Shown here piece by piece: positions 17,418 to 27,011 of a stretch of DNA of 53,933 nucleotides (its first letter is position 1; each line of letters begins with the position of its first letter). This DNA is from Prevotella sp. (GTDB lineage: Bacteria; Bacteroidota; Bacteroidia; Bacteroidales; Bacteroidaceae): contig JALFOF010000006.1 in NCBI GenBank assembly GCA_022773825.1, forward strand, positions 1-53,933. Direction: 5' to 3'. The position numbers and the translations under genes were made by a program. A model generated the notes under the pieces. The model ran no database searches, was not told the DNA's origin, and was given only the letters and a program-made list of their open reading frames with translations.

Positions 17418-19511
17418 TTAGGCATACGAGTGCATCCCACCAAGCAGGTAGTTTACGCCGAAGTATGTCACCACTACGCTGGCGAAGGAGCACAGTGTAT
17501 ATATATGGTATGCGCGATGGTTGCCGAGTTGTGGCAGCGACACACGGTGCAGGGGCACGGCGTAGAGCATGAAGGTTATCAGCGCCCACGTCTCCTTAGG
17601 GTCCCACGACCAGTACGTACCCCACGACACGTTCGCCCATATCGCCCCCACGAAAATGCCCATGCCGAGGCACGCCATGGCGGGGTAGAGCATCAATACC
17701 GACAGTTGCGTCATGGCTTCCGCGCGTTTCCGCGATGCCAGTGCCACCACCGCACAGGCGGCAGTGATGCTCAGCAGGGCGTATGCCGCCATTATCACGC
17801 TGACGTGAACCGCCAAAAGCGGCGATTGCAGTACGGGCATGACGTGGTTTATCTGTGGGTTCATCTGTGACAGGTGGCTCACCAGCAGGAAGAAACCTGC
17901 CAGAAGCAACCCGAAGGTGATGATTATTTGGAACCTGCGGCGCAGCAGCAGCGCCACCGCCAGCACCGCCCACGCCATGGTCAGCATGGTCTCGTAGCCG
18001 TTTGCCATGGGCACCCTGCCACTGACAAGCCAGCGCAGGGCGAGGAAAAGGGTGAGAAAGAGGAGAAGAAGGGCAGTCCCCCACGCATATAGTCGTTTCC
18101 TTCTCCATGCAACGCTTGCCAGTCCGAGCGTCAGGCAGGCTATGAACAGCATGGTGGTGTAGGGCAGCGCGTTGTAGATGCGTTCCGCCTCTAACCGCAA
18201 CGGCGACGGGATGGCGTTGCCGCCGTAGCGGTACTGGTATTTCAGCATCTTGCCAATCATCTCCTCCGATTGCGCCGTGATGTCGCCATGTACCAGCATT
18301 GCCAGCACGGGCAGTGCGCTGCGCACATATCCCTGCTGCTCCTCCACCATTGTGGCTGGCAGTTTATCGGCGGGCGAATACCACACTCCGCGGTAGGGAA
18401 ACATCTTCATCAGCACCTGCCCGCGCACCTGCATTATCAGCATCAGTTTCTCGTCCACCTCTGCCGCCGCCTTGTGGAAGGCATCGTTGCTGCCTTTGTA
18501 ATACTCCTGCACGTAGGGACCGAGGCGGTATTTGCCGTTGGCGGCGTTGAAGAATGATGCCGCTGAGGCGTGCTCCCCTATGCCGAGCCGCTCCCTCAGC
18601 TCCGCCGACTTCACCCGTATCACGGGCTCCTCCATCCATTCATCGCTGAAAAGAGCGAAGCCTGCCAGCACTTGCACTGCGTTATATCCTCCGTAACCAC
18701 GTGCGCCCGCAATGCTTTTGGTGAAGTCGAGGGCAAAGGTCTCAAGCGGACAGATGCGGTCGTTGTAATTTATGTTGAGTCGTGCTAAGCGCGCCGCGTC
18801 CTCTTTGCTTACAGTGTTGGCTGCCAATGCTGGCGTGACAACAGCCATGGCGAGTGGCAATGCCATAGCCTTCGCCGTGACATCGAGAACCTTGCGAAAC
18901 CGCCCCCGCGGCTCTATCAGCATCCATACCAGTGCCACGAACAGCATGGCGTAGCCCAGATAAGTCACGGGTATGCCCCATGGGTCGCTGTTTACGGATA
19001 GCGTGCTGCCCATCATGTCATCGTCGTAAGAACTCTGGTACAGCCTGTAACCACGGTAGGAGAATATGTTGTTCATTGACACCATGCCCTCCGTGCTCTC
19101 CCCGTCGTCTGTTATGATGAAGCGCGACATATAGTCGTAGGGCGCGTTGGTGCCCTCGTGGCACCGCACCTCAAAGGCTTTCAGCGTCACGGTGAACGGC
19201 AACGACGTGTCGGGACGGTTCATGCGCAGGTGCAGCGTGCCCTGCCATGCGGTGAGATGCGTCAGCAGTGCCCCGGCGAGTATCACGCCGAAGGAGGCGT
19301 GGAGCGTCAGTATGGCGGGGCGGCGCACCCTGCACCTTATTATATACAGGAAGCCTGCGGCCGCCAATAGCGCCCACAGTGCCGTGAACCACCAGCTGCC
19401 ATAGATTGCGCTGGCGGCATATTCCGTACCTTCGCATTTCTCTATGATGGTGGCGGTTGCCATCGTTATTATTATGATGGTGTATGTTATGCAGATAGTT
19501 TTTTTTAACAT
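17418..19511 (-). CDS. ccsA: CcsBA-type cytochrome c synthase (ResB-CcsA fusion)
   Basis: A 697-residue inner-membrane protein of system II cytochrome c maturation, which exports heme and attaches it to CxxCH apoproteins in the periplasm. The N-terminal half is ResB/CcsB-like: transmembrane helices near residues 5-25, 35-55 and 65-85, a periplasmic part (LHLRMNRPDTSLPFTVTLKA) and a helix at WGIPVTYLGYAMLFVALVWM. The C-terminal half is CcsA-like with many helices and the heme-binding tryptophan motif WGTYWSWDPKETWALITF. The ATG at 19511 was preferred to an upstream one because the first helix follows it. It lies immediately downstream of the di-heme lipoprotein gene, its likely client. Confidence 0.9.
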   Translation of the reverse strand: MLKKTICITYTIIIITMATATIIEKCEGTEYAASAIYGSWWFTALWALLAAAGFLYIIRCRVRRPAILTLHASFGVILAGALLTHLTAWQGTLHLRMNRPDTSLPFTVTLKAFEVRCHEGTNAPYDYMSRFIITDDGESTEGMVSMNNIFSYRGYRLYQSSYDDDMMGSTLSVNSDPWGIPVTYLGYAMLFVALVWMLIEPRGRFRKVLDVTAKAMALPLAMAVVTPALAANTVSKEDAARLARLNINYNDRICPLETFALDFTKSIAGARGYGGYNAVQVLAGFALFSDEWMEEPVIRVKSAELRERLGIGEHASAASFFNAANGKYRLGPYVQEYYKGSNDAFHKAAAEVDEKLMLIMQVRGQVLMKMFPYRGVWYSPADKLPATMVEEQQGYVRSALPVLAMLVHGDITAQSEEMIGKMLKYQYRYGGNAIPSPLRLEAERIYNALPYTTMLFIACLTLGLASVAWRRKRLYAWGTALLLLFLTLFLALRWLVSGRVPMANGYETMLTMAWAVLAVALLLRRRFQIIITFGLLLAGFFLLVSHLSQMNPQINHVMPVLQSPLLAVHVSVIMAAYALLSITAACAVVALASRKRAEAMTQLSVLMLYPAMACLGMGIFVGAIWANVSWGTYWSWDPKETWALITFMLYAVPLHRVSLPQLGNHRAYHIYTLCSFASVVVTYFGVNYLLGGMHSYA

Positions 19512-19516
19512 CGTGT

Positions 19517-19582
19517 TGTAATCAGCACCAGATAGCAATGTAATCAGCACCCTTTTACAGACTAATCAGGTGCTGATTACAA
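19517..19582 (-). repeat. Family A repeat array A2, variant core
   Basis: Three 22-bp units between the di-heme protein stop and the ccsBA start. They keep the frame GTAATC...TTTTAC but replace the usual core with CAGCACC. The inverted third unit has the matching GGTGCTGATTAC, so outer units can still pair. Confidence 0.8.
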
Positions 19583-19601
19583 TACGTATGATATGTTGTC
19601 T

Positions 19602-21383
19602 TTATATTGCCCGCAAGAACTTCACCACGGCATCGCGGTCCTCCTTGGAGAGATTGTAGAACTTCAGCGTGGAAGCGTAAGCCTGTGAGTCCTTGGAATA
19701 ACCGTGCCACATGATAGCCTCCACCTCGTTGCGGGCGCGACAGTCATGCAGACGGTCCTCCGCCCCCGTCAGTTGGTAAGACAGTCCGCGTCCCCACAGC
19801 GGGGTAGTGCGGCACCATCCCGTGCGTATGTCGTTCTCCATGAAGAGGCGGTGCTGCACCATGTCGGTGTAAGGCCATATCGTCTGGTAAGCAAACTTCG
19901 GCAGGCTCTTCTGCGGGTCCTTGCCCGTTGCGGCGCAATACGCCTTGATGGCGTTGTCCACCCAGTAGTCGTCAGCCCCCGTTGGCCATGACGGACGGTG
20001 GCAGGAGGCGCACCCTATCTCGTTGAACACACGCTTACCCTGCTGCACCGCCGGGTCGTCGAGGTCGCGGGCGGCAGGCACTGCCAGTCCCCTGTGCCAC
20101 ACCATGAAGTCGTAGTAGTCCTTGTCGCTCATCTCCACCTCGCCGAATGCCGCCGTGTAGTTGTCGCCACCCTTGGCGGCGGTGTTCATGCTCAGATAGT
20201 CGTTCACCTTCTGCGCTATCGCCGCGCGGTCGGCATTGCCCTCGCTGTCCTCTGCCCAGTAGGGGTGTACGAGCGACGATGCGCTCTTGCCGTTGGCGGC
20301 AATGTAGTCTATCACCTCACTGTCCTCCGACATAGCCTTGGCCCATGCCGCGGTGGTGTAGAGGTACTTGCGGTCGGAGCGCGTCACGTTGGTGATGTTC
20401 CAGATGGCGTTAGCCCCCGCGCCGTCTTGCAAAGAGGCGCGCGTCATGGCGTAGGTGAAGCGTTTGATGCGCTTCGTGCCGTCGGCAAGCGGATACCATG
20501 CGGACGCTGCCCACGTGTTGTTCTCCTTGTCCCACATACCCGGGTTCATGGCCACATACTTGGCTTCCTGCTGCCACTGCGCCAGCATGTCCTCCTCCGT
20601 GATGGCATCAAGCAGTCCCGTGCCGTAGAGACCGATGGTTGACTCCAGGCGCACCTCGTAGTTGGTGGGCTGCGGATTGGTGTTGAAAGCTGTCACGGGG
20701 ATGTTCACTTCGGGGTAAATCAGGCTGTAAGCCTCGCCGTCAGGGAAGGTCATGGGTATGCCGCTGGGCATGGATGAAACCGTCTTCCACTCTATGCTGA
20801 TTTGCTTTTCGTCCACGGGTGCTTTGAAAGGCAGCATCGCTTGCGTCTGCGGCATGCCGGTAACCTCGCTGATATAGCCCGACTTCTCCGTGGTGTAGCG
20901 CACGCCGTCGGTGGTCATGGCAGCGTCGGGGTGGTACACTACCAGCAGGTAGCCGTTGCCCATGGTGCTGGCGCGGTATTCCGTCTGCCGCTTGCCGTGA
21001 CCGTATGACGGGTGGCAGTGTATGCACGAGGTGCGTACCCACGCCGGACCGAGGCCCTTTCGCGGCTCTTCGTTCTGGGTGAATACCTTCTCGAAGAACG
21101 TGATGCCTTTGTTGAAACTCGTCATCATGGCCTCGTCAGCGTCTATGTCGGCAGTGTTCACGGAGTAAGCCTTCTGCGTCGTTGTGCCGAGGTCGCCGCC
21201 GGGATACCATTCGGCGGCGGTGAAGTTACCCGTGTCCTTGCCGAAAGACGAGGCGCTCTCGGTGAGCTCGCCCAGTCCGCCGGGTATGCCGATGCCCTCA
21301 CCGTCGTCGTCTGAGCAGGCGGTGAGTAAGGGGGCGGCGAGTGCCACCGCCGCCGCTATGTGCAAAAAATGTCTTGTCGTCAT
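19602..21383 (-). CDS. Di-heme oxidoreductase-like lipoprotein (thiol oxidoreductase family, DHOR)
   Basis: A 593-residue exported lipoprotein: lipobox LLTAC (Cys23) followed by an acidic SDDDGEG linker. Two heme c attachment sites are present, CIHCH (120-124) and CASCH (458-462), spaced as in the di-heme oxidoreductase family (COG3488) related to MauG/cytochrome c peroxidases. Members are often found beside imelysin genes, as here, and are thought to act in iron or redox handling at the cell surface; the chemistry is not established. It follows the imelysin gene by 24 bases and precedes ccsBA, which would install its hemes. Confidence 0.87.
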   Translation of the reverse strand: MTTRHFLHIAAAVALAAPLLTACSDDDGEGIGIPGGLGELTESASSFGKDTGNFTAAEWYPGGDLGTTTQKAYSVNTADIDADEAMMTSFNKGITFFEKVFTQNEEPRKGLGPAWVRTSCIHCHPSYGHGKRQTEYRASTMGNGYLLVVYHPDAAMTTDGVRYTTEKSGYISEVTGMPQTQAMLPFKAPVDEKQISIEWKTVSSMPSGIPMTFPDGEAYSLIYPEVNIPVTAFNTNPQPTNYEVRLESTIGLYGTGLLDAITEEDMLAQWQQEAKYVAMNPGMWDKENNTWAASAWYPLADGTKRIKRFTYAMTRASLQDGAGANAIWNITNVTRSDRKYLYTTAAWAKAMSEDSEVIDYIAANGKSASSLVHPYWAEDSEGNADRAAIAQKVNDYLSMNTAAKGGDNYTAAFGEVEMSDKDYYDFMVWHRGLAVPAARDLDDPAVQQGKRVFNEIGCASCHRPSWPTGADDYWVDNAIKAYCAATGKDPQKSLPKFAYQTIWPYTDMVQHRLFMENDIRTGWCRTTPLWGRGLSYQLTGAEDRLHDCRARNEVEAIMWHGYSKDSQAYASTLKFYNLSKEDRDAVVKFLRAI

Positions 21384-21407
21384 AGTAATCTGCGTTATTG
21401 GTGGTTG

Positions 21408-22763
21408 TTATTCTTCTGTCTCTACGTACTCTTCCTCAGAGAACTCCTTGCCCCACACGGTGCAACAGTACTTCACGAAGGGCGCGGGCATGGAGCCGAT
21501 GGCGTTGATGGTGTTGACAAACGAGTTCACCACGGCAGCGTTGACATCGTTCTTGGTGCGTGCGAAGAATGTGTAGAAGCTCTTGTTGCTTGCGTCCCGC
21601 TTGCCGGTGCGGTTGCCATACCATACGTTTCGTATGGAGCGGATGTTGTCTTGGAAGTCGGTTATGGAGCGATAGCTGTAAGGTGACTCCACGTAGGATA
21701 TTTCCCCAGCGGAGAAGGGGTTGGCTATCTTCGCCGTGCCGACCTCGTTGGCTATGGCAAGTGCGGAGCCCTCATCGTGCGAGAGTATTTGCGTTATGGC
21801 TTCTTTTAGTGTGGAGTACTTGCTGTTGGAGCTGCCTGCGTTCTTGATGTCGTCGCCATAGCTGAGCCCTTTCTGCGTGGTAACGCCGAGACCTGCTGCC
21901 TTCACCACTGCCATGCGGTTGCTGTTGGCGGATGTCTCGCCCTCCCAAGCCACCTGAAGCTGGAAGGTTCGCTGCTTCAACAGCGTGCAAACCTGCTGCG
22001 CGTAAGCCAGTTCCGCCGCGCCAGAGATGTCCGTGAAGCCGTTGTAGGTGTCGTTCGTGCGCAACTCTGCCACCTTCCTCGGCTGTCCGTTGCGGAAAAG
22101 TATGAACTCAAGGGCGTGGAAGCCCAGCACCGATTCGTCGTCGAGCTGGCTGGGGTCGTTAGCTCCCGCCACGAGGTAAGCGTGGAGTTTGGAGCGTGAC
22201 AGCGGCCATGAGTCGATGGTAGGGTCTATGCTGAAGTCGGACGCCGCGCCTCCGAGGAAAGCCTCACTGCGCTCCCATTGCACCCTGGCTTCACCGAAAA
22301 GCTCGCAGGCTTTGTTGATTTGCTCCTGCGTAATGGTGTTAACGTTGAGACCGTTGAGTGTTGCCTCCAGCGTCTCCGCTTTGTCAGCGAGTTCGGTGTA
22401 GGTAGGGATGATGACGTTGTCCACCACTCCTGCCACCACTTCTCGTAGGTATTTTTCCTGCTCTGCCGTGAGGCTTGCGGAGAGGATAGCCTTGTTTGCG
22501 TTGGTGAGTTGCACGGTAAGGTCGGTGCATCCTGCGATGGCTGCCGCCCCATACGCCTTGTCCGTGAAGTCGGCGCCAGGGGTGTTGGCAGCCTCTTCTG
22601 CGTAGGTGTTGGTGTCGTTGATGGGGTCTAACTGCGTAGTCCCTCCGTTTGTGCCGTTGTCTCCGCCTGTGTTGTCGTCGTCACTTGATGAACAAGCAGC
22701 GAGGTTCGCTGCCATTGCTGCCGCGAAGAGATAGAGCGCGGCGCTCCTGAGATACCTTTTCAT
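21408..22763 (-). CDS. Imelysin family lipoprotein (M75, iron-regulated)
   Basis: A 451-residue lipoprotein with lipobox LAACS (Cys24) and a low-complexity Asp/Gly/Asn linker. The imelysin signature GxHxxE is present as G214-F-H-A-L-E219, in the context ESVLGFHALEFILFRNG. Imelysins are all-helical surface proteins of bacterial iron uptake loci (IrpA, EfeO-like), classified as M75 although peptidase activity is doubtful. The four-gene run porin, imelysin, di-heme protein, CcsBA suggests iron or heme acquisition. The gap upstream is family B repeat to the base before the ATG. Confidence 0.9.
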   Translation of the reverse strand: MKRYLRSAALYLFAAAMAANLAACSSSDDDNTGGDNGTNGGTTQLDPINDTNTYAEEAANTPGADFTDKAYGAAAIAGCTDLTVQLTNANKAILSASLTAEQEKYLREVVAGVVDNVIIPTYTELADKAETLEATLNGLNVNTITQEQINKACELFGEARVQWERSEAFLGGAASDFSIDPTIDSWPLSRSKLHAYLVAGANDPSQLDDESVLGFHALEFILFRNGQPRKVAELRTNDTYNGFTDISGAAELAYAQQVCTLLKQRTFQLQVAWEGETSANSNRMAVVKAAGLGVTTQKGLSYGDDIKNAGSSNSKYSTLKEAITQILSHDEGSALAIANEVGTAKIANPFSAGEISYVESPYSYRSITDFQDNIRSIRNVWYGNRTGKRDASNKSFYTFFARTKNDVNAAVVNSFVNTINAIGSMPAPFVKYCCTVWGKEFSEEEYVETEE

Positions 22764-22973
22764 AGTTGTTTAGTTGTTTAGTTGTTTAGTTGTTTAGTTG
22801 TTTAGTTGATTGGTTGTTTAGTTGTTTAGTTGTTTAGTTGTTTAGTTGTTTAGTTGTTTAGTTGTTTGGTTGTTTGGTTGTTTGGTTGTTTGCACGCAAA
22901 GCGGCTGAGCCGAGCGGTTTAGTTGCTTGCAATACCATTAACTAAACCACCAAACCACTAAACCACCAAATCA
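22764..22973 (-). repeat. Family B inverted array B2 between porin and imelysin genes
   Basis: On the plus strand about fifteen copies of a 10-bp TTGTTTAGTT unit are followed by a GCGGCTGAGCCGAGCGG palindrome, the motif CAATACCATTAACTAAACCA and a short complementary arm (CCACTAAACCACC). In the transcript the A/C-rich arm abuts the imelysin start codon. Confidence 0.88.
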
Positions 22974-22978
22974 CTATC

Positions 22979-24319
22979 TCACAGCAGCCAGCCCATGAAG
23001 CCGATGCCGATGCTAAGGCTTGGCTCGTTGTTGTACTGGCTTCTCAGCAGTCGGTTGCTGTATTCCGCCTTCACCACAATCTCTTTTATCGGCATATAGT
23101 TCACTCCAAAGGCTATGCGCCGCACCTTACAGTAGGCGTATTTGTCCTTCGTCTTGCTGTCGGCGCAGGGGTTATACTCCTCGTAGCGACCGAAAACATA
23201 CATCTTCTGCTGCGCCTTTTTCATCCTCGCAATCTGCGAGAACACGTCGTAACCAGCCTCTATGCCCACCGCATAAGCGTTGCTGCTGACGCGGGCGGTG
23301 TTGTGGTACGGCGACACCTTGTTGAGGCGGTTATACAATAGCATCAGCTGGTCGGTGTCACCGAGGTAACCATAGTCCGCCTGACCACGCACAATCCAGT
23401 TGTGCGCGTCGTAGGTGAAGTCGAGACAGCCTACTGCCAGTGCACCTTTATACTGCACCTGATTCTCCTCCGCGGGGAAACTGTTGCCCTGCGTGTGCCC
23501 GTAGTAACCGCTGAGACCAAGGCGCAACCCCTTGACGGAGTAGTTGTCAAGGCGCAGGGACACACCGTATTTCGTCGCCACCTCAAACTCTACGGGCGAC
23601 GTGGTGCCGCCGTTGACCCATGTGGAGGTGCTGAAGCCGTCGGCGTTAAGCCCGGCGAGGAACTGCACCTCGTAGCGGAACTTCTTGTGAACGCCCCAGA
23701 AGCCAACGCCAGTCTGGTGCCATGTAGCTGGCAGGATGGTCGTCTCCCCCTCCGGGTGGTACACGGTGAAATAGTTCATGGGGTCGTGCGCCGAGTTGTT
23801 GAGTCCCACGGGCACCACCATCTGTCCCATGCGGAGGTTGGCCCAGCGTGCGAATGACTTCTGTATCCACAGTTCCTCCAGCATCACCTCGCCGCCTTTC
23901 TCCGTCTCTGCCTCCCATTCGCCGCCTTCTTCTTCTTCCTTCTCGTATGCGGTGCCTACGCCCCCATGCTCATACTCAATCTCCGCGCCGAAGCTCCAGC
24001 CCTTGCCGAAGTCGTAACCGATGCTGAACGACACCTCGGGTATGTCGAAATGCCCGTGTGACGGAGCGTCCTTGTAGGTGTCAGGGAGGTTGTAACGGCT
24101 GGGATTGTCGCTGTAAAAGTTGCGCGACATCACCATGTTGCCACCCACGCCGAGGCTCAGTCGCGACGGTGCGTCGCCCACCTTCGCCGTAGTGGTGACA
24201 GCTTTGCGCGTGGTGGCACCCGTTTGTCCGTCAACCTTGTCGTCTGTTTCTTGTGCCATTACGCCTGTGATGCACAGCGCCGCCATGGCACAGGCAATAA
24301 AAAAACGTTTTTTCGTCAT
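22979..24319 (-). CDS. Outer-membrane porin (phosphate-selective porin O/P-like)
   Basis: A 446-residue outer-membrane barrel. Signal peptide KRFFIACAMAALCITGVMAQ, then a Thr/Lys linker and a barrel with strand patterns such as LSLGVGGNMVMSRNFY, FSIGYDFGKGWSFGAEIEYE, LRMGQMVVPVGLNNS and the terminal SLSIGIGFMGWLL. The PVGLNN...DPMNYFTVYHPEGETTILP stretch is typical of porin O/P-like and OprP-like proteins. The ATG at 24319 is chosen because the signal peptide begins there and a promoter lies at 24369-24400; the frame is open further upstream. Substrate unknown; the neighbours suggest iron-related transport. Confidence 0.82.
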   Translation of the reverse strand: MTKKRFFIACAMAALCITGVMAQETDDKVDGQTGATTRKAVTTTAKVGDAPSRLSLGVGGNMVMSRNFYSDNPSRYNLPDTYKDAPSHGHFDIPEVSFSIGYDFGKGWSFGAEIEYEHGGVGTAYEKEEEEGGEWEAETEKGGEVMLEELWIQKSFARWANLRMGQMVVPVGLNNSAHDPMNYFTVYHPEGETTILPATWHQTGVGFWGVHKKFRYEVQFLAGLNADGFSTSTWVNGGTTSPVEFEVATKYGVSLRLDNYSVKGLRLGLSGYYGHTQGNSFPAEENQVQYKGALAVGCLDFTYDAHNWIVRGQADYGYLGDTDQLMLLYNRLNKVSPYHNTARVSSNAYAVGIEAGYDVFSQIARMKKAQQKMYVFGRYEEYNPCADSKTKDKYAYCKVRRIAFGVNYMPIKEIVVKAEYSNRLLRSQYNNEPSLSIGIGFMGWLL

Positions 24320-24368
24320 TGCTTTCTCGCTTGTTTTATTGTGTGATTTTAATCTTTCTTTGCGAGTG

Positions 24369-24400
24369 CAAAGGTACGGTGATTTCCAAAATGGGGCAAT
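24369..24400 (-). promoter_or_regulatory. Promoter of the porin-imelysin-DHOR-ccsBA run
   Basis: On the minus strand ATTG (24400-24397), 20 bp, TACCTTTG (24376-24369). It lies 50 bases upstream of the porin ATG. Confidence 0.7.
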
Positions 24401-24584
24401 ACTCAAAAATCGTGAAATTGTCTCAACGAAATGCAACGAAATCCGTTGCGCTTAATTATATGTGGGTATATCCCGCGAGAAAACAAAGGATGCGCCGTTG
24501 CCGCCGCGCTTTGTCGGTTTGCTCACTGCACGGCAGGGATGCCGTGCCTACTGGTCTTCGCCAATATGAGGTGCTGCAAAAAAA

Positions 24585-24670
24585 CAAAAGCATAGCGATT
24601 GCATCGTAATCGCTATGCTTTTACAATACAATCGCTATGCTTTTACCGTGTAATCGCTATGCTTTTACCA
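24585..24670. repeat. Family A repeat array A3
   Basis: Four 22-bp units in the gap between fabG and the porin gene: one facing forward (AAAAGCATAGCGATTGC) and three inverted (GTAATCGCTATGCTTTTAC type). The first pair forms a tight hairpin. The rest of the 24320-24722 gap (promoter at 24369-24400 excepted) shows nothing recognisable. Confidence 0.9.
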
Positions 24671-24722
24671 CGTGGCACCGCAGCAGTGGCGGCGGCACGG
24701 GTATGGCGTCGTGCGCAGGGGG

Positions 24723-25454
24723 CTATGTGTAGAGTCCGCCGTTGATGGATATTACCTCGCCCGTTATGTAGGAAGAGGCGTCTGACATGAGGAAGCCCAC
24801 CAGTTCGGCAACCTCCTCCGGCTTACCGAAACGCTTCATGGGCACCTGCTGTTTCAGTTCGTCAACGGGCAAATCCTTTGTCATGTCTGACTCTATGAAG
24901 CCTGGAGCAACGGCGTTTACCGTCACGTTACGCGCGGCAACCTCCTGCGACAGCGCCTTCGTGGCACCTATGAGGGCGGCCTTTGTGGCACTGTAGTTGG
25001 TCTGACCGGGAAGGCCTTTCAGTCCGGAGAGTGACGCCATGTTCACTATCCTGCCGCCGTGCTTGCGCATCATCATCTTCGGCAGCAGCTTGCGCGTAAC
25101 GTAGTAGAAGCCGTTGAGCGACGTGTTTATCACGGCGTGCCAGTCTTCTGCCGGCATCATGAACATCATGTTGTCGCGGCGTATGCCAGCGTTGTTCAGC
25201 AGATAGGCTATGTAGTCATCGGGATGTGATGCCTCCCACTGGTCGAGGGCTGCGTCAACGGCCTCCATGTCGCCAACGTTGAACTGCAACAGCTCGGCTT
25301 TCACGCCTTTCTCCTCCACCAGTGCCTTTACTTCTTCGGCGGCGGATTGGTTGGATTGATAGTTTATCACTACGGGAATACCCATGTCTGCAAGTTTGAG
25401 GCATACCGCGCGGCCCAGACCGCGGGACCCTCCTGTTACGAGAGCGTATTTCAT
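24723..25454 (-). CDS. fabG: 3-oxoacyl-ACP reductase FabG (short-chain dehydrogenase)
   Basis: A 243-residue NADPH-dependent short-chain dehydrogenase/reductase. Rossmann motif TGGSRGLG (7-14), NNAG segment (LLNNAGIRRD), catalytic Ser in MASLSGLKG and the Y-x3-K pair YSATKAALIG. SNQSAAEEVKALVEEKG and the C-terminal DASSYITGEVISINGGLYT are those of FabG, which reduces 3-oxoacyl-ACP in fatty acid elongation. Related ketoreductases also occur in aryl polyene clusters, but no such cluster is here. It ends a co-directional run (YfhO, GH140, FabG) with gaps of 31 and 38 bases. Confidence 0.88.
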   Translation of the reverse strand: MKYALVTGGSRGLGRAVCLKLADMGIPVVINYQSNQSAAEEVKALVEEKGVKAELLQFNVGDMEAVDAALDQWEASHPDDYIAYLLNNAGIRRDNMMFMMPAEDWHAVINTSLNGFYYVTRKLLPKMMMRKHGGRIVNMASLSGLKGLPGQTNYSATKAALIGATKALSQEVAARNVTVNAVAPGFIESDMTKDLPVDELKQQVPMKRFGKPEEVAELVGFLMSDASSYITGEVISINGGLYT

Positions 25455-25492
25455 TTTCTGTTGTATTGTGATGTTATTGTACTTTTACAGGT

Positions 25493-26980
25493 TTATTCTG
25501 TCAGGTCTTTCTTGCTGTCGTCCTTCACTGGCAGTAGTATGTTCCTCTGCTCCTTGGCGAGGTATCGTTTGGTGGAGTCTATGGCTATGAGCACTCCGTC
25601 GCATACGGGCAGGGTGCTGTTTGCCAGTCTTTGCGCCTTGAACACGTGCCTGCCGTCGGTGAATGTGCCGAGGAAGGTGAGGTTGCCGCTCTGGCAGTCC
25701 ATCCACCACACGTCCTTCTTCTTGCCCGACACGGTGGAGAGGTCGGCGTTAATGTCGCGCGATGTGTAGTCGTAAACCAGCAGATAGTCCTTGCCGCGCG
25801 TGGCTATGAGACGGTCGTAACGCGTTCCGTTGCTGGAATATATCACCTTCTGGTCGGGCACACGGTCGAAGTAGGGCAGCGAGAGCATCAGCGCCTTGAG
25901 GTATTTCATCTGCACGTAGCCCGAGTCCCGTTGCGCCTCGTACCACGTTTTGCTGGTGCTGGCGTAGGCAACAGCCTTTCCCGGCGTGTGCATCTGCATG
26001 ATGGCGTTGTGCCCGTAGGTGTGTCCGCAGGCACCGGCGAACACGTCCCAGTAGGCATAGCGGCGCACGTCGCTCGCCTTCCAGCGCGGTCCGTCGGGGA
26101 AATGCAACCCTACGGGGATGTCCTCGTATGACGGTTCGCTGTCGAGCACAGGCTTTATGGGTTTGTATGCCCATGTGGAGTCAACGTACATCCAGCAATC
26201 TTCCTCCGTGTTGTCGGGTATAGGGTAGTCCTTGTTGCCCATGCGCTGACCGTAGGCGCGGTGCCCTGACTGGTAGGTGTGGAAGTCTATCCACTCCGCT
26301 TGCGCCCACCATTTGGCAGAGGTGTGGCGTCCTCGTGGGTGGAACGTCATCAAATGGCGTTTGTCTATCGACTTGATGGTGCGTGCGAGCGTGTCCCACA
26401 CGTCCTGTTTTATATTCCCTTGTATGTCGCCGCCTATCACCCAGATTATGTTCGGATGGTCTTTGTAACGCTGTGCGAGGAAGGTGCCGTAGGCTTTCGC
26501 ACCCTCCGTGTCCATTGCGCCGCCCTTTACGAGCCCGCCCCAGATGCAGACCATGGCGATATAGATGCCGTTGCGCTCCGCTTCCTCTATGATGTAATCC
26601 ATGTGATTCCAGTAACTGTACACGTCGTCGCGGTCTATTGCGGAGAAATCCCATGGGTTTTGCCGCGAGATGTTGGAGTACTGACCGTAGGCGTTGATGC
26701 AGGGCACGCCGCAGATGGTCTGTACCTGCACCACGTTAAAGCCGTTCTTGGCGCACGTTGAAAGGTAGCCCTTCACCTCACCGCGCTGCAATGACTGCGG
26801 AAGAAGCCAGCCCGTATCGCCCAACCAGAAGAAGGGTGTGCCGTCAGCGTATTGCAGAAAGCGGCTGTTGGCTGACACTTGGAGGTCCCATTGCCTTGCC
26901 GCCGTGGTGCATAGTGATACGAGGAGCAGCGTAAGGACTATGCACGCTTTGCGCACGCGTGTATATATATAATGTATCAT
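25493..26980 (-). CDS. Secreted glycoside hydrolase, GH140 apiosidase-like (DUF4038)
   Basis: A 495-residue exported protein: signal peptide CIVLTLLLVSLCTTAAR, then a TIM-barrel hydrolase of the DUF4038/GH140 type. Hallmarks are LQYADGTPFFWLGDTGW near the N-terminus, NGFNVVQVQT, HPNIIWVIGGD and VLDSEPSYED (acidic residues on the barrel top). A small beta domain (collagen-binding-like DUF5060/4038 C-terminal type) follows from about residue 395. Characterised GH140 members remove apiose from rhamnogalacturonan II side chains. That specificity is an inference here, but it fits the PL11 lyase and hexuronate transporters further along. Confidence 0.85.
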   Translation of the reverse strand: MIHYIYTRVRKACIVLTLLLVSLCTTAARQWDLQVSANSRFLQYADGTPFFWLGDTGWLLPQSLQRGEVKGYLSTCAKNGFNVVQVQTICGVPCINAYGQYSNISRQNPWDFSAIDRDDVYSYWNHMDYIIEEAERNGIYIAMVCIWGGLVKGGAMDTEGAKAYGTFLAQRYKDHPNIIWVIGGDIQGNIKQDVWDTLARTIKSIDKRHLMTFHPRGRHTSAKWWAQAEWIDFHTYQSGHRAYGQRMGNKDYPIPDNTEEDCWMYVDSTWAYKPIKPVLDSEPSYEDIPVGLHFPDGPRWKASDVRRYAYWDVFAGACGHTYGHNAIMQMHTPGKAVAYASTSKTWYEAQRDSGYVQMKYLKALMLSLPYFDRVPDQKVIYSSNGTRYDRLIATRGKDYLLVYDYTSRDINADLSTVSGKKKDVWWMDCQSGNLTFLGTFTDGRHVFKAQRLANSTLPVCDGVLIAIDSTKRYLAKEQRNILLPVKDDSKKDLTE

Positions 26981-27011
26981 GGGTGGATGTTTTGAGGTTG
27001 CGGGGTAGGGG

